The notes beneath the pieces were generated by a model that worked only from the letters and a program-made list of their open reading frames with translations, was not told the origin of the DNA and searched no databases. Below, one piece after another: positions 11,757 to 21,874 of a stretch of DNA of 64,000 nucleotides (position 1 is its first letter; each line of letters begins with the position of its first letter). Source of the stretch: Albifimbria verrucaria (taxonomy: Eukaryota; Ascomycota; Sordariomycetes; Hypocreales; Stachybotryaceae); assembly GCA_020081605.1 (NCBI GenBank), contig JAHREC010000013.1, positions 3,410,001 through 3,474,000 on the forward strand. The letters run 5' to 3'. A program made the position numbers and the translations under genes.

Positions 11757-12270
11757 GGTGGAACAATGGCGGCGCGCTCACGATGCGACAAAGGGAGTGG
11801 GTAGCTGTGGAAGCGTCGAGCGCGTGCTGAACAGGCGATTGCTGGCTAATGTCGGCGCCCAATGGACATCAGACAAGGCCAGCGAGTGTCGTAGTTGTAG
11901 GCGAGCAGCAAGACGTAGATGAAGCGGCTGCTCGCGATGTTTGTGTATGCACAACTTACACCTAGGCGTCGAGGTTGTCTGGATAAGGTGCAGCGTGGAT
12001 GTGTGCAAGGTACTCTGTATGCATCAGCCATGCGCAATGGAAGAAGCTCTTGAGTACAGCGGCTGAGGTTCCGCTACTTGCATATGCAGCTGACTTGGTG
12101 CTAAGACCCATGGCCAGAAAGTATCTGTACCCAATGTCCTCCCTTCCAAAATGCTCCGCTCCAGGGGACCCTTATCGTGATGGCTTTATCGATTTCGAAT
12201 CTCTGACCAGCAACCGCTGCGACCTGGCACGTTGCGCCAAAGCCGGCACGAACAACAAGCGACGCGCACA
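11757..12270. promoter_or_regulatory. bidirectional promoter region, MED1 and the 12271 gene
   Basis: About 514 bases separate the two divergent start codons. No specific binding site can be assigned from sequence alone. Confidence 0.45.
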
Positions 12271-13066
12271 ATGGCCTCGACCACGATCAAGGCGCTTCGG
12301 CAGACGCTTCCTAGGCGTTCGCTGCGCATCCTCGTGTCCCCGACGCCCATCACCTTTGCCGAGCGGCGCTCTGTGCTACAGGCTCTGCAGCAATTCGGCC
12401 CCGTCGAGTTCTTCCAGATGACACCGGTACGCATCGCACACGAGAGCAATTACTGGAATTGCGCTGACCATCCAATGCGATCTTTAGGGTTATCATTCGA
12501 ATTACATCTCGGTTACAAGAGACGCCGCAACCGCCCGAGAGCTGGTCACGAGGAGTCCACTTAGCTACCGCATATCGACATCTCCATCGAATACCAAACC
12601 CCAGATTGAAGAGAGCAACACATCTGACAGCGCCAAACTCGACGAGACACAAGAGGAGAGTGCATCCGGCGGAGCTGGAGATTCAGATAAAGAGTTTAAG
12701 CTACAAATATTCCCCGAGCCCAATTACTCCCATGAGTCCGCCATGTCACGGTCTACGCTCGCCCAAGCTTGGCCGTCATCTTACAGTAGGGACAAGTCAT
12801 TCTTGTCAACGACGTTGAAGCAGTCTCTTCCGCCTAGCGTCGCGGCAAGCGGCCTCGCCCATTGGCTGGTCAATTTCGACGATGCACCAAACGCCTCAGC
12901 TAAGACGTCGCGGCTGGTGTCCAAGAGCTGGCTTCCCAGTGTCATGGCCAAGGAACCAGCTGTCGACGAGGAAGCTCATTTAGCTCCACGATCACATAAG
13001 CACAGCACCCGTCACAGAGCCAACCACGGACGACATGGCCCGAGTCGAAGGGTCAACATCTGGTAA
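12271..13066 (+). CDS. uncharacterised basic protein, RRM-like N-terminus
   Basis: No known function was recognised. Exon 1 (12271-12426) begins MASTTIKALRQTLPRRSLRI and exon 2 runs 12488-13066; the 61-nt intron is phase 0. The first 85 residues show an RRM-like order of elements (RILVSPTPITFAERRSVLQA, FGPVEFFQM, NYISVTRDAATARELV, LSYRI). An acidic linker and a conserved-looking block (QAWPSSYSRDKSFLSTTLKQ; ASGLAHWLVNFDD) follow, then a His/Arg-rich tail ending SRRVNIW. The Arg-rich start could be a mitochondrial presequence. Unlike most genes here the frame is intact. It shares a promoter region with MED1. An alternative splice (GTAAGC at 13064) could extend the C-terminus. Confidence 0.7.
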
Positions 13067-14564
13067 GCGAAGTCTGGGGAAGACGATCGGACTGGGTATC
13101 GATGGATACCCGGGAAGGTCTAATCTATGAGCAAATCCAAAATCCATCCAAAATGTTCCATCCAATCCGACCCTGTCCAGCGTAAACGGGAAAACGGCAG
13201 AGACAGGAAAGGATGACACGATCAGTTGAAGGCAGGGCTTGGTATGATGCAGACACTCGTCCCACTGCAAGGGGTCTTGATAGCCTCTCGTGCCAGCGCC
13301 GCTACCCTTACGTCATCGCCAATCAGGCGATCAGCCGACGATGCAGCAGACTGAGAGAGAGAAAAAAAAATAGCACCAGCCTAGAGGAACAGTACAGTAG
13401 TGCATTATACGAGATTGCACTACGCCAGACTATAATCCTTTTTCGGGCACTTACACGATCTATACCATTAAAGGGGAATAGAAGGTGAAGAGGAAGAGTC
13501 TGGTAATAAAGCCACCCATGCATGCACCCGACCAGTGCATCATATTTGTCTGACCTTTTTATTAGAATATCTTCAGAGCATGTATATTGTACAGTACAGT
13601 GTTGTACTCGACTTACTAAGACACCTTGGATAAAAGAAGAAATAAAGAAAAAGGTACATGCAGTCCGTATCTTCTGGCTTGTTCTCTGTCGTCTGTTCGT
13701 GTGCCCACTTTCTACTTCCAACTTCCCACATCCACCTTTTTCCCCTTCAGGTTCGACGTATGGCACGGCCAACGTGCTCGAACCTACTACAGTAAAACCA
13801 GTTTACTGTAATACGTACTGTACCAAAAAGAGAAGAAGAAGGAAAAATCAACCAAAGCGCATCGTCGGCACGCAAGGGCACCAGGGGTGGGCTTCCTGTG
13901 CCGGCTTGGCTCGAGCACCCTGCTCCGCCAAAACAAGGCAGATCGAGCAACCGGGGTCCACTCAGCCTGCACAGCTTCACTGCGACAGCCACCCTGACGA
14001 CGTCACCCATGTCTTGGTCCGGCACCGATCGTCTCTTTGCCGACGTGGACCAGCTCTGGGAAACCCCATGCACCATGCTGTTCCCCGATGCGCCGTCATT
14101 TTCCAGGCCCTTCCCATGATGACGTTTCGGACGCATCGCTCGCTGCTGGACCGTGCCATTCGCTCGGCCGCGATGCTCTCGTCCCACGCTATCCTTTTCT
14201 CAGGGGCCCTGTTCGCTACTCAGCCATGGTTTCCCGTCAATGCAGGGTACCGGAGTATGGCTTGAATCTTGGCGGTTGACGTGGTGGAGGCCGTGACACA
14301 AGACACCTTTATGATGAATGTGTGTCTGGGCCTGGGTCTGCCCCAGGTGTGTCGGGCACTGACACAACTATTAAATATCTGCCCTGCATGCCACCGTTCC
14401 ATCACTTCCTCCAATCCAGCACTCCAGTCCTGTCCGTTCTTCCTTATCCCAGCCTACCAAGCTCGCACTTACACGCACGCCAGCCTCAGCTATAGAAAGC
14501 TGAGCTGCACGGATTCCAACACCACAACAACATCCGCCATCATCAGCCACAACCTACCTTCACC
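13067..14564. other. intergenic, no gene seen
   Basis: Holds an A9 run near 13372, AT-rich sequence to about 13860 and a pyrimidine-rich leader before 14565. No coding frame shows family features. Confidence 0.45.
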
Positions 14565-15355
14565 ATGGGTTTCGGTCACTTCCTCCGATACATCGGCTCC
14601 ATCTTCCTACTGGCGGCAACCGCTCTCCTCATCGTAGCCGATGTGTCGGCTCCCGTCGTCAACAGCCTTGCCATGTTCAAGGTCGACCTCTCTCGAACCA
14701 GTGACGCCCATATCAACTTCGGCAGTTTCGGCTGGTGTGTGCGTGGTGACGATGATTTCTTCAGCGAAACGTAAGTTCAATCCTCGGCTCACAACTCCGT
14801 CTCGTAAAACCCATGCTAACATAACATGTGTCTTATAGCAACGACAGGTGCAGCGATTCCCATGTTGGATACAACATTGCCCAGGTCATCCATGATGTAG
14901 ATGGCACCAACTTCTCCAACGCCGCCGAGTCCACCACTCGTGCTCTGACCAATGTTATGGTCCTCCACGCCGTCGCCACGGGCTTTTTCTTTATCGCTTT
15001 CCTCCTTTCCCTCGGCAAGGGTGTGCTCGTCTCTCTCCTGGCTACCTTCATCACTGTCCTCGGTTTCATCATCACCGCAGTCGCAGTCATCTGTGACTTC
15101 GTTTCCTTCAGCATCATCAAGAGGAGAGTCCGCCGCAGCAACAACGACAGCACTGCCCACTACGGTCCTGCTGCTTGGTGTGTCCTGGCTGCCGCCGTTC
15201 TCTCTCTCATCGCCACCGTTCTAGTCTTCATCACCTGCTGCGCTGGCAGGCGCGAGAGGAAGCACCGTGACCGCAAGGTCGAGCGCTGGCACGATGGACC
15301 TGCCCCCGCCCCTACCCACCGCCGACGATTCTGGCAGCGCCGCTCCGCCTACTAA
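14565..15355 (+). CDS. SUR7/PalI family membrane protein
   Basis: A plasma-membrane protein of the SUR7/PalI (Rim9) family, linked in other fungi to eisosome/cortical organisation or ambient-pH signalling. Exons 14565-14770 and 14839-15355 with a 68-nt intron. The order of elements is typical: a first membrane segment (IFLLAATALLIVADVSA), an extracellular loop with the pattern FGSFGWCVRGDDD and a second Cys (NDRCSDSHVGYN), then three further hydrophobic segments (VLHAVATGFFFIAFLLSL, LVSLLATFITVLGFIITAVA, WCVLAAAVLSLIATVLVFIT). The cytoplasmic tail is strongly basic (RRERKHRDRKVERW). The frame is intact. SUR7-type and PalI-type members cannot be separated with certainty; the short tail favours a SUR7-like member over full-length PalI. 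Confidence 0.82.
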
Positions 15356-15655
15356 GCGGAACCCGGCCGCGCACTGCCTCTACTTGAGGCTATGTTCACT
15401 TACGAATAACCAACTCTAAACCAACTCTAAACAAAGAACATGATATATGATGGTGGGGGTCTAATACCACGGAGGAGATTTAATGATCACTTATACCAAC
15501 TTCCATACCCAGCATCGTGTTTGGAGGTATTTTCTTCTGCGAGACTGTTCTTTCATAGTTATGATATCCCAAGCGGTTTAATAGCCGTTGTATAGGTAGT
15601 CTCTTTAGTAATTGCAACTAATTCATCTCATGCTCCGTTGCCCCTGTGATTATCC

Positions 15656-16526
15656 TTAGTCAAGCAATCTCATGGCAGTTAATCCATCCCAGAGAGGAAT
15701 CAGAAAGGCTTGCAGTCTAGGCTCAGCAAGACACTGTTCATTGAAGGCCCGGACTACCTCCAATCGCTTCAACCTAGCCTCAGTGCGCTCAGCGTCAGGA
15801 ACACTGTCTTCACCTACAACGTGACCACGCTGCAAGACGTTGTCGACAAGGATGAGAGCGCCGGGCCGCAGCAGCCTACGTGGTGCCCCGGGCTGTGAGC
15901 TAGCCAGAAGATGTGTCAGATAACCAGCATAGCCTTCTTTGTCAGCGTCGATGAATACGAGATCGTAGGGGTTCTCTGTCGAAAGCTGCTTCAGACTGGA
16001 CGAGGAAGTGTTAAAGGCAAGTTCCCGTAAATACGATATTGTGGATGTAGACTTACGTGTCGGCAGCAGGTCCAACGATAATATCGACGTTCTGGACGCC
16101 ATGCTTTGAGAGTCCCTTGCGTGCCAGGTCGGCGAACTCGGGCGAGTATTCCAATCCAGTTACGATACCATCTGATCCGACGGCATGCGCCCAGACCATG
16201 GCGGAATAACCCAGGAATACGCCGATCTCGAGAACTAGAGTAATGATTCCGTCAGCTCACAGCCATGAGAACGGTGGGTCTTGTTGACACGCTCGCCACG
16301 CAAGAAGGGGTGTCAGCTACCTCTCTTGGCACCAATAGTCCCAGCAAGGAATAGGTGCAACTGAGATTGGAAGTCAGACGTAAGCATTATGGCGCTCTCA
16401 TGGTGGTAGCATTCGGCGTGGTAGTCGATGATGTGCTTGGGGAGAGGGTGGAATGCTGAGCTGCGTATGCGGTGACTTTGGCCCCAAGCTCGGGGCTCTC
16501 GTAAAAGGAGCTACATCGGTCTTCAT
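15656..16526 (-). CDS. class I SAM-dependent O-methyltransferase (CCoAOMT-like)
   Basis: A cation-dependent O-methyltransferase of the caffeoyl-CoA/catechol type, transferring methyl from SAM to a hydroxyl of a small, probably phenolic, molecule. Exons on the minus strand: 16526-16321, 16234-16057 and 15995-15656 (introns 86 and 61 nt). Motif I is VLEIGVFLGYSAM, the metal-binding acidic residues lie in DLVFIDADKEGY and ILVDNVL, and the C-terminus LIPLWDGLTAMRLLD matches the family ending. Two missing bases in exon 1 (A run 16503-16506; G run 16439-16442) restore PFYESPELGAKVTAYAAQHS and KHIIDYHAECYHHESAIM. It stands alone, with no biosynthetic partner next to it, so no pathway can be assigned. 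Confidence 0.85.
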
Positions 16527-17151
16527 GGTTGGTGTCGGAGAATATCGAGATTTAGTTAGGGATAGTATTTCGTGTCAACTGATAGCAGTAAAGGCCGCGA
16601 ATTGTGAGTTGCAATTACGTCTTGTTGATGGCGGTTGTAGGTATTTATAAGCCACCTGCTCTGCCAGGTGTTGAAGCCGCGCATGCACTTACACCAAGGG
16701 GCCCCTCGAGCTCGGTGACCGAGGCAGCTCCGCTTCCTGCCTGCTGTAGGCGTTTAGCAGCAGCACTAGGGTAGAAAGGCAATGTAAGGGCATTCAACAA
16801 TAGCCACTCGTTTAATTGTCGAACGTGTTACACTCCAGGGAGGTGCGTTACAGTATAACTTAGTACTGCATTGGCATGGGCATTGGCATTTACTGGACAA
16901 TCAACTCGGACGAGGCAGACCCCGCCCACCAGTCATACAAAGAACTTACACCACAGCACGGCCATTGTTCACTCCTCGCTTTTCGCGCATTGAACTACTG
17001 TAGCTTTTATTATTACCTAAGGTAGTCAAAGACACTGAAAGAAATCAAGTACAGCGTTATTTCCAAATCATCCGTTCGTTTTCGTCTGATGATTAACTTA
17101 TGTCGAGAGACCCCCACTTGAAGACCGCTCTACCTCGTATGCATCCGGCTT
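16527..17151. other. intergenic, no gene seen
   Basis: Presumed promoter of the methyltransferase and 3' flank of the GPI protein. Nothing else was recognised. Confidence 0.4.
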
Positions 17152-18334
17152 TTAGAAGAGACAGAAGCTGGCCACACCGGCCAATACCAGACCGGCCATA
17201 GAGAAGGCTGCCTTGGATCCGACGGAGACAGGCACCGAAGTTGGCACAGGAGGCTGAGAGGGTCCGGTCTGGTTGCCCGGGACAGGGAAGACAGGCTGAG
17301 GCTTCTGGGCAGGCGGGGCAGGCGCCGGGGCCGGAGCCGGAGCAGGTGCTGGTGCTGGTGCTGGTGCTGGTGCCGGTGCCGGAGCTGGAGCTGGGGCTGG
17401 GGCAGGAGCGGGCGCAGGTGCAAGTGCAGGCGCGGGTGCAGGCGCGGGTGCAGGCGCAGGCGCGGGTGCTGGGGCCGGAGCTGGTGCTGGGGCCGGAGCT
17501 GGTGCTGGGGCCGGGACAGGTACTGGTACGACTGGAGGAACCGGAGGTTGGGGACCAGGAGCCGGTGGAAAGGTCATGTTCTTGGGAGGCAGCGGAGGGG
17601 CCACTGGCGCCTGGCTGGGAGCCGGGGAGCTGGGGAGCCGGACACGGTGTAGTAGTCTGAACAGGCTGGGCACTAGTTGTAGGCTTGGGGCACGGAGTTG
17701 TCGTGGGGCAGCCTTGCTCGTCGGCTCAGGGCAGTAGGTGGTTGTCTTGGTCTTGGTAGTGTAGGCAGTCTTCTTGGGGCAGGGAGGCTTGTCGCAAGGC
17801 TTGTGGTCCTTGCAGTGCCAGCAGCCAGGCCTTGCCCACTCATCGCCGCACTCCTTGCACGACTTGCGCTCGCACTCGTTGCCCTCACACTTGGGCGGAG
17901 GCTTGGGGCAAGGGCATGGCTTGGTCTTGTCGTAGACGCAGGGGCAGTCGAGAGGCTTGGGAGCGTCCAGGTACTTGCAGTGGTGGCAGCCTGGGGAGTT
18001 CCAGTCCTTGCAGTCACGGCAGAGCTTGTGGCCGCTGCAGTGCTTGCACTCGTGGCCTCGCTCCGGGTGGCAGACGTTGCAAGGTCTAGGCTTTTGAAGT
18101 CGCTCAACAAAGACATCTACAACCTCTTCCTTGGGTTTGTGATGCTCTGGCTTGCCACCCTTGTTGTTGTTATTGTTGTTGATGCGATCGACGATGACAT
18201 CTACTTCAGGCCTGCTCTGGAAATGCTTGTGCTCTCCATAGGGTCGTAGACCTGGTTGTTGGCTTCCCGGGAACAACACGAGCCTGGGCCGCTCCACCAA
18301 GGAGGGCCAAGACGGCAATGATGTTGGACCGCAT
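17152..18334 (-). CDS. GPI-anchored, Cys-rich, Pro-Ala-repeat cell-surface protein
   Basis: No known family was recognised. ATG 18334 opens a signal peptide (MRSNIIAVLALLGGAAQA-RVVPGK). A segment with DVIVDRINNNNNNKGG follows, then a domain of about 110 residues with some 25 Cys in C-x2-C and C-x-C spacings (CNVCHPERGHECKHC, CPCVYDKTKPCPCPKPPPKC, CKECGDEWARPGCWHC). After TTTYCPEPTS there is a long Pro-Ala dipeptide run (17330-17530) and a GPI-type tail (SKAAFSMAGLVLAGVASFCLF). Two missing C are inferred near 18262 and 18209. Three more, within 17634-17708, convert a shifted patch into a TTTPCPKPTTSAQPVQTTT-like stalk. It resembles Cys-rich wall proteins that may bind metal or cross-link, but function is unknown. 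Confidence 0.65.
17335..17530 (-). repeat. (Pro-Ala)n coding repeat
   Basis: Degenerate six-base units (GCTGGT, GCCGGA, GCAGGC on the plus strand) encode an alternating Pro-Ala run. This rigid spacer lies between the Cys-rich domain and the GPI anchor, and its length is likely to vary between strains. Confidence 0.75.
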
Positions 18335-19219
18335 GGTAAGGTTGGTTCTCGTGCCAGGTGAGAACAATAGGAAACGAATGACTGAAACGAGCACTTGTGA
18401 AGCAGCACCGATGGGCAACAAGCGAGCCGAATTGAGGAGAGAAGAAGTCCTAGGGGTCACCCCGAGTCTTCCACATCCTGTCTTTTATAGACTTGGATCA
18501 GTCTCAAATGGCTCACTCTATTGACATCTCAACAAGACGGCTGCGGAACACGTCCCAACTTAATCGATGCCCTCAGTCCACTTCTGCATAGATGAGAGGT
18601 AAGAAAAGGCGAGCCCCTGCAGACGCATGCACAATAGAGTATGTTGAACGTAGGTCCGAGCCTCAGTGTCCACTAAAGGTTGAGTATATTGTCCTCATGA
18701 AATCTCACGATGCACATTGTGGGCGAAACCATACACGGCGCGTATGTACGTGGCAAACAACATGGGAGTTGAAGAGAGTTTGCCATGCCGCAAAACTATC
18801 GCGGACAACGCAAAGGCAAGACACGGGACGCCTCCTCCGAAGGCGTGTGGGCGAAACTAAACACGGACGTGCCTTCAAACTCACGCACGCGGATGAAAAC
18901 ATTGCAAGTTGTAAGATCCAATTGTTCTTTGTTTCCCAAAGCTACCGCTGAACAGCTGGACCCTCCTTGCTGGGAGACCACGTATCGGGAAATGCTCGCT
19001 AGTGTATATATGCCCAGACTCAACTCCTCGACGTGTTGCGTGGATTTTTTCTGTTCCTTTTTCGATTCCGTGTAGTTTATCGTTTTGTTGTTGCCGAGGT
19101 CCAAAACGCAGATTTGCCCCAACGCCTTTTGAAGCCCACCGGTCCCCCTCCTCCTTTCCATTACTCCTCCGGAAGGCCTGAGAAGAGACCAAAGCGCATG
19201 CGGTGACTCTGCGGGCAGG
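18335..19219. other. intergenic, no gene seen
   Basis: 5' flank of the GPI protein and 3' flank of ORM1, which is transcribed in the same direction. Nothing else was supported. Confidence 0.4.
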
Positions 19220-19913
19220 TTAGTGACCAAGGATAAATACCGGGGGCGCCTCGGGATGTGGAGGCTTTGGAGCACGTACAAAGGGTAACTTGGGAATGAC
19301 GACGGCCAAGACCGCCAGAAAATTAATGCTGAAGTATGCTAGATCGTAGTGTGTATAATGGGTGCTGAGGAGGAAGAGAACGATGGGGACGCTCAGGAGG
19401 AATTTCTTGGTGGGCGTGTACTGAGCCCCATTATCGATCTGCTCCCACATATTTAAGTTGTCGAATGCTCCGCTGTTGAAGTCGAATGGCACACCGCGGA
19501 CGTAATGAAACATGATGTAGGAGCCACACATGTATGTAATGTTTGTCAGCGTCCAGGAAGTCTCCTGTGAGACGCCGGGGATGACATCGAAGAAGATCTT
19601 GAGGCAGGCGATGAGAACAATGTGAATGGTCCATGCTCCTAGACAAGGCATATGATGATCAGCATTTGTCATGACTCGGGAGGGACGAGCCGTAGCCGGT
19701 CTGGGCCGAGGTTTTGGTCATCTTGAGGGAGGGAGAGGCCGATATATTAAGGTTATGCATCTTCACTCTTACCTTTGGCATTGGTCCAGTTCGCATTGAG
19801 GTTCGGCAGCGCGGCCTGGTCATTGATCTGCTCGATAGACTCAGGGGTTCGTGGTACACCTGGAGGATACTGCTAGATCTCCTCCGGCGTCCACCCGTCT
19901 TGTGGTCGGCCAT
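19220..19913 (-). CDS. ORM1: ORM1-type sphingolipid regulator
   Basis: An ER membrane protein of the ORMDL/Orm family that restrains serine palmitoyltransferase and so sets sphingolipid output. Exon 1 is 19913-19773 (MADHKTGGRRRRSSSILQVY, with the Ser cluster that kinases target in Orm proteins). A 134-nt intron follows, and exon 2 is 19638-19220. Diagnostic segments are INDQAALPNLNANWTNAKGA, WTIHIVLIACLKIFFDVIPG and FHYVRGVPFDFNSGAFDNLN, with four hydrophobic segments overall. A missing base at 19844-19847 restores HEPPESIEQIND. The same frame stays open for about 240 bases upstream of the chosen ATG, so an N-terminal extension is possible; the ATG at 19913 gives the usual family length. Confidence 0.9.
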
Positions 19914-21874
19914 GTCGAGGTACACGCTTCCACTCCGCGGAGGTTTTGTGCCCACGTCGTAGGAGACCGTACGCGGGAGGAGGATTGGGGACGACAGCTT
20001 GGCGGTATTGTCGGAAGCCAGGGTGAATGATGTTTTGCGGACGGGGCTATGATGGGTTCGGACAGGCTGCTGGGCCCTTTCGGTCGGCGATGGGAGGGGA
20101 GATGAGTCCTCGGAGTCGGGATAGCGTCGAGGGATGAGGTTCGGACAAGAGCAGCTGGCGTCAGCCCCTGGGAGGGATAGATGTATACGGATGTGGCAAC
20201 GAGCGGACGGATTAGACGGAGGGCGGGGTGGAAGAAAGTATTAACGAGAGGTATGAATACAAGAAAAACAAAAAGAAACCGTGTAGCCGATGGTGGAATT
20301 CACGAAGACGTCTGCCGTTGTCGACGTGCAGAGGTGGACACGTGAAGAGAAGATTGGGGAGTTTGCAGATGGTCGATGACGAGGCACCCAGTGACCCGAG
20401 AAGCCAGCCAGCAAAAAGGACTTGCTGGAACTGGAACTGGAACTGGACTGGACTGCTGGAACGTGGTTACATCCATGTTTCTCCCTTGCGGTACAGGTGA
20501 CCTAGAGCGGTGGCCTGCGCAGGGGCGAGGGGCCACGTACCGGTACTTGCGTTGTACGTTCCAGTGGCAGCTACCCAGTTCGAGACCCTGAGCCGCAAAT
20601 TCGGCCACTAAGATGCCAGAGCCCGTATGGGAGATTTTTGCAGCAACAGGGGTTCAGCCTGCGCTAGTGCTTTGGCCATGAAGATGGAGGGGCCAGCTTT
20701 GGTTGCTTTTTTCCGTGCGCTGGTAGGGAGGCTACCCGGTACTTCGGAAATGAGTTGCCTATCCGGCCTACAAAGGGATAATATTGCGCCTGATCTCATG
20801 ATTTCGAGCAAAAGTCTGCCGTGTGTGGTGCATCGGCATGTTGTTCGGGCATATGTCAGGTCGCGTGAGCCGTGGGGAACGGGGAGAGGATGCGCGATGC
20901 CTTTTTGTTATAGGTGTAGGTTCAGATGGTAGTTTTGAGTTCTGCCAATCGTAGTAACTTAGTACCTACCTACCTACTACCTACTACCTTCCTCCTATCC
21001 ATACTGGATGGGGAACCATAATGCGACGGTCCGTCGGGGAATAGCGAGACTTGCTATTCTATCATGGGTAACATCAGATGAGTACCCGTTCAGCAAACTA
21101 ACTCGGTTACCTTCACAACACACACCCTAAAGAACTCGCAAAAACTACACACAGCAAGTACATACAGAACACTGTAAAATCAACATAGGGTAATGGATAG
21201 ACAATGAATACTCATGTAAAATTGAATACCCCACGACCACGGTGTACGGATCTCTGCTAGGCAAGGCTAGCAGGTAGCCACAAGTACCCAGTAACGGAAA
21301 ATTGAACCGGAATGACCAGACAATATACCCACTAGTACGCGTCCTCGCTGCCCTTCAGAACAAGGTACGCCGGGAAATGACCCATGCTCAATATCATGGA
21401 AAATGGAAACAGAGGAACAAAAACTCCGAGGGGCACAATTGACGTATTGGCAACACCAAAGTTGTAAACCTATACAACCAGCCTCGACCACTGTCGTAGG
21501 TAGCGTGGGTGCCATCCATTACCCACCTACATTGGGTGTCCCACTGTGCCGTGCTGTCCTGTACTGTGCTCGCAGTAAGCACTGAATGGCGACGCACGCC
21601 CATCTCGGATCTTGGTGGCACCGGCGAGGCCCACTTTACCAGGATCAATCTCTTTTTCAAGACAAGCGATCCTCTTCACGAGATATCAAAAAGCGACCTC
21701 AGTGGAACACAGGCCCGTCCCAAGCGTTCCGTCAGGCAGGACAAGGCACCGCTTAGGCTCTTCCTTCGGCCGCTCGCCCTTCTCAAGTGACAGTTGGGCC
21801 GCCACCGAAGCCCGAATGCCCAGCCGGCCACGGATCATAAGAACCGCCCTCTCCTCCGTGAATTGACCGGGGAC
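19914..21874. other. intergenic, with open frame upstream of ORM1 and short tandem repeats
   Basis: From 19914 to about 20160 the ORM1 frame is open without an ATG. GGAACT units repeat near 20424-20447, and a TACCTACC/TACTACC tract lies at 20957-20995. No other gene was supported. Confidence 0.45.
20957..20998. repeat. TACCTACC/TACTACCT tract
   Basis: A short degenerate tandem related to the cluster near 1944-2040, in a gene-free stretch. Confidence 0.5.

Noticed and set aside
15656..16526. O-methyltransferase as part of a secondary-metabolite cluster
   Set aside because: No polyketide synthase, peptide synthetase, P450, transporter or cluster regulator is adjacent.
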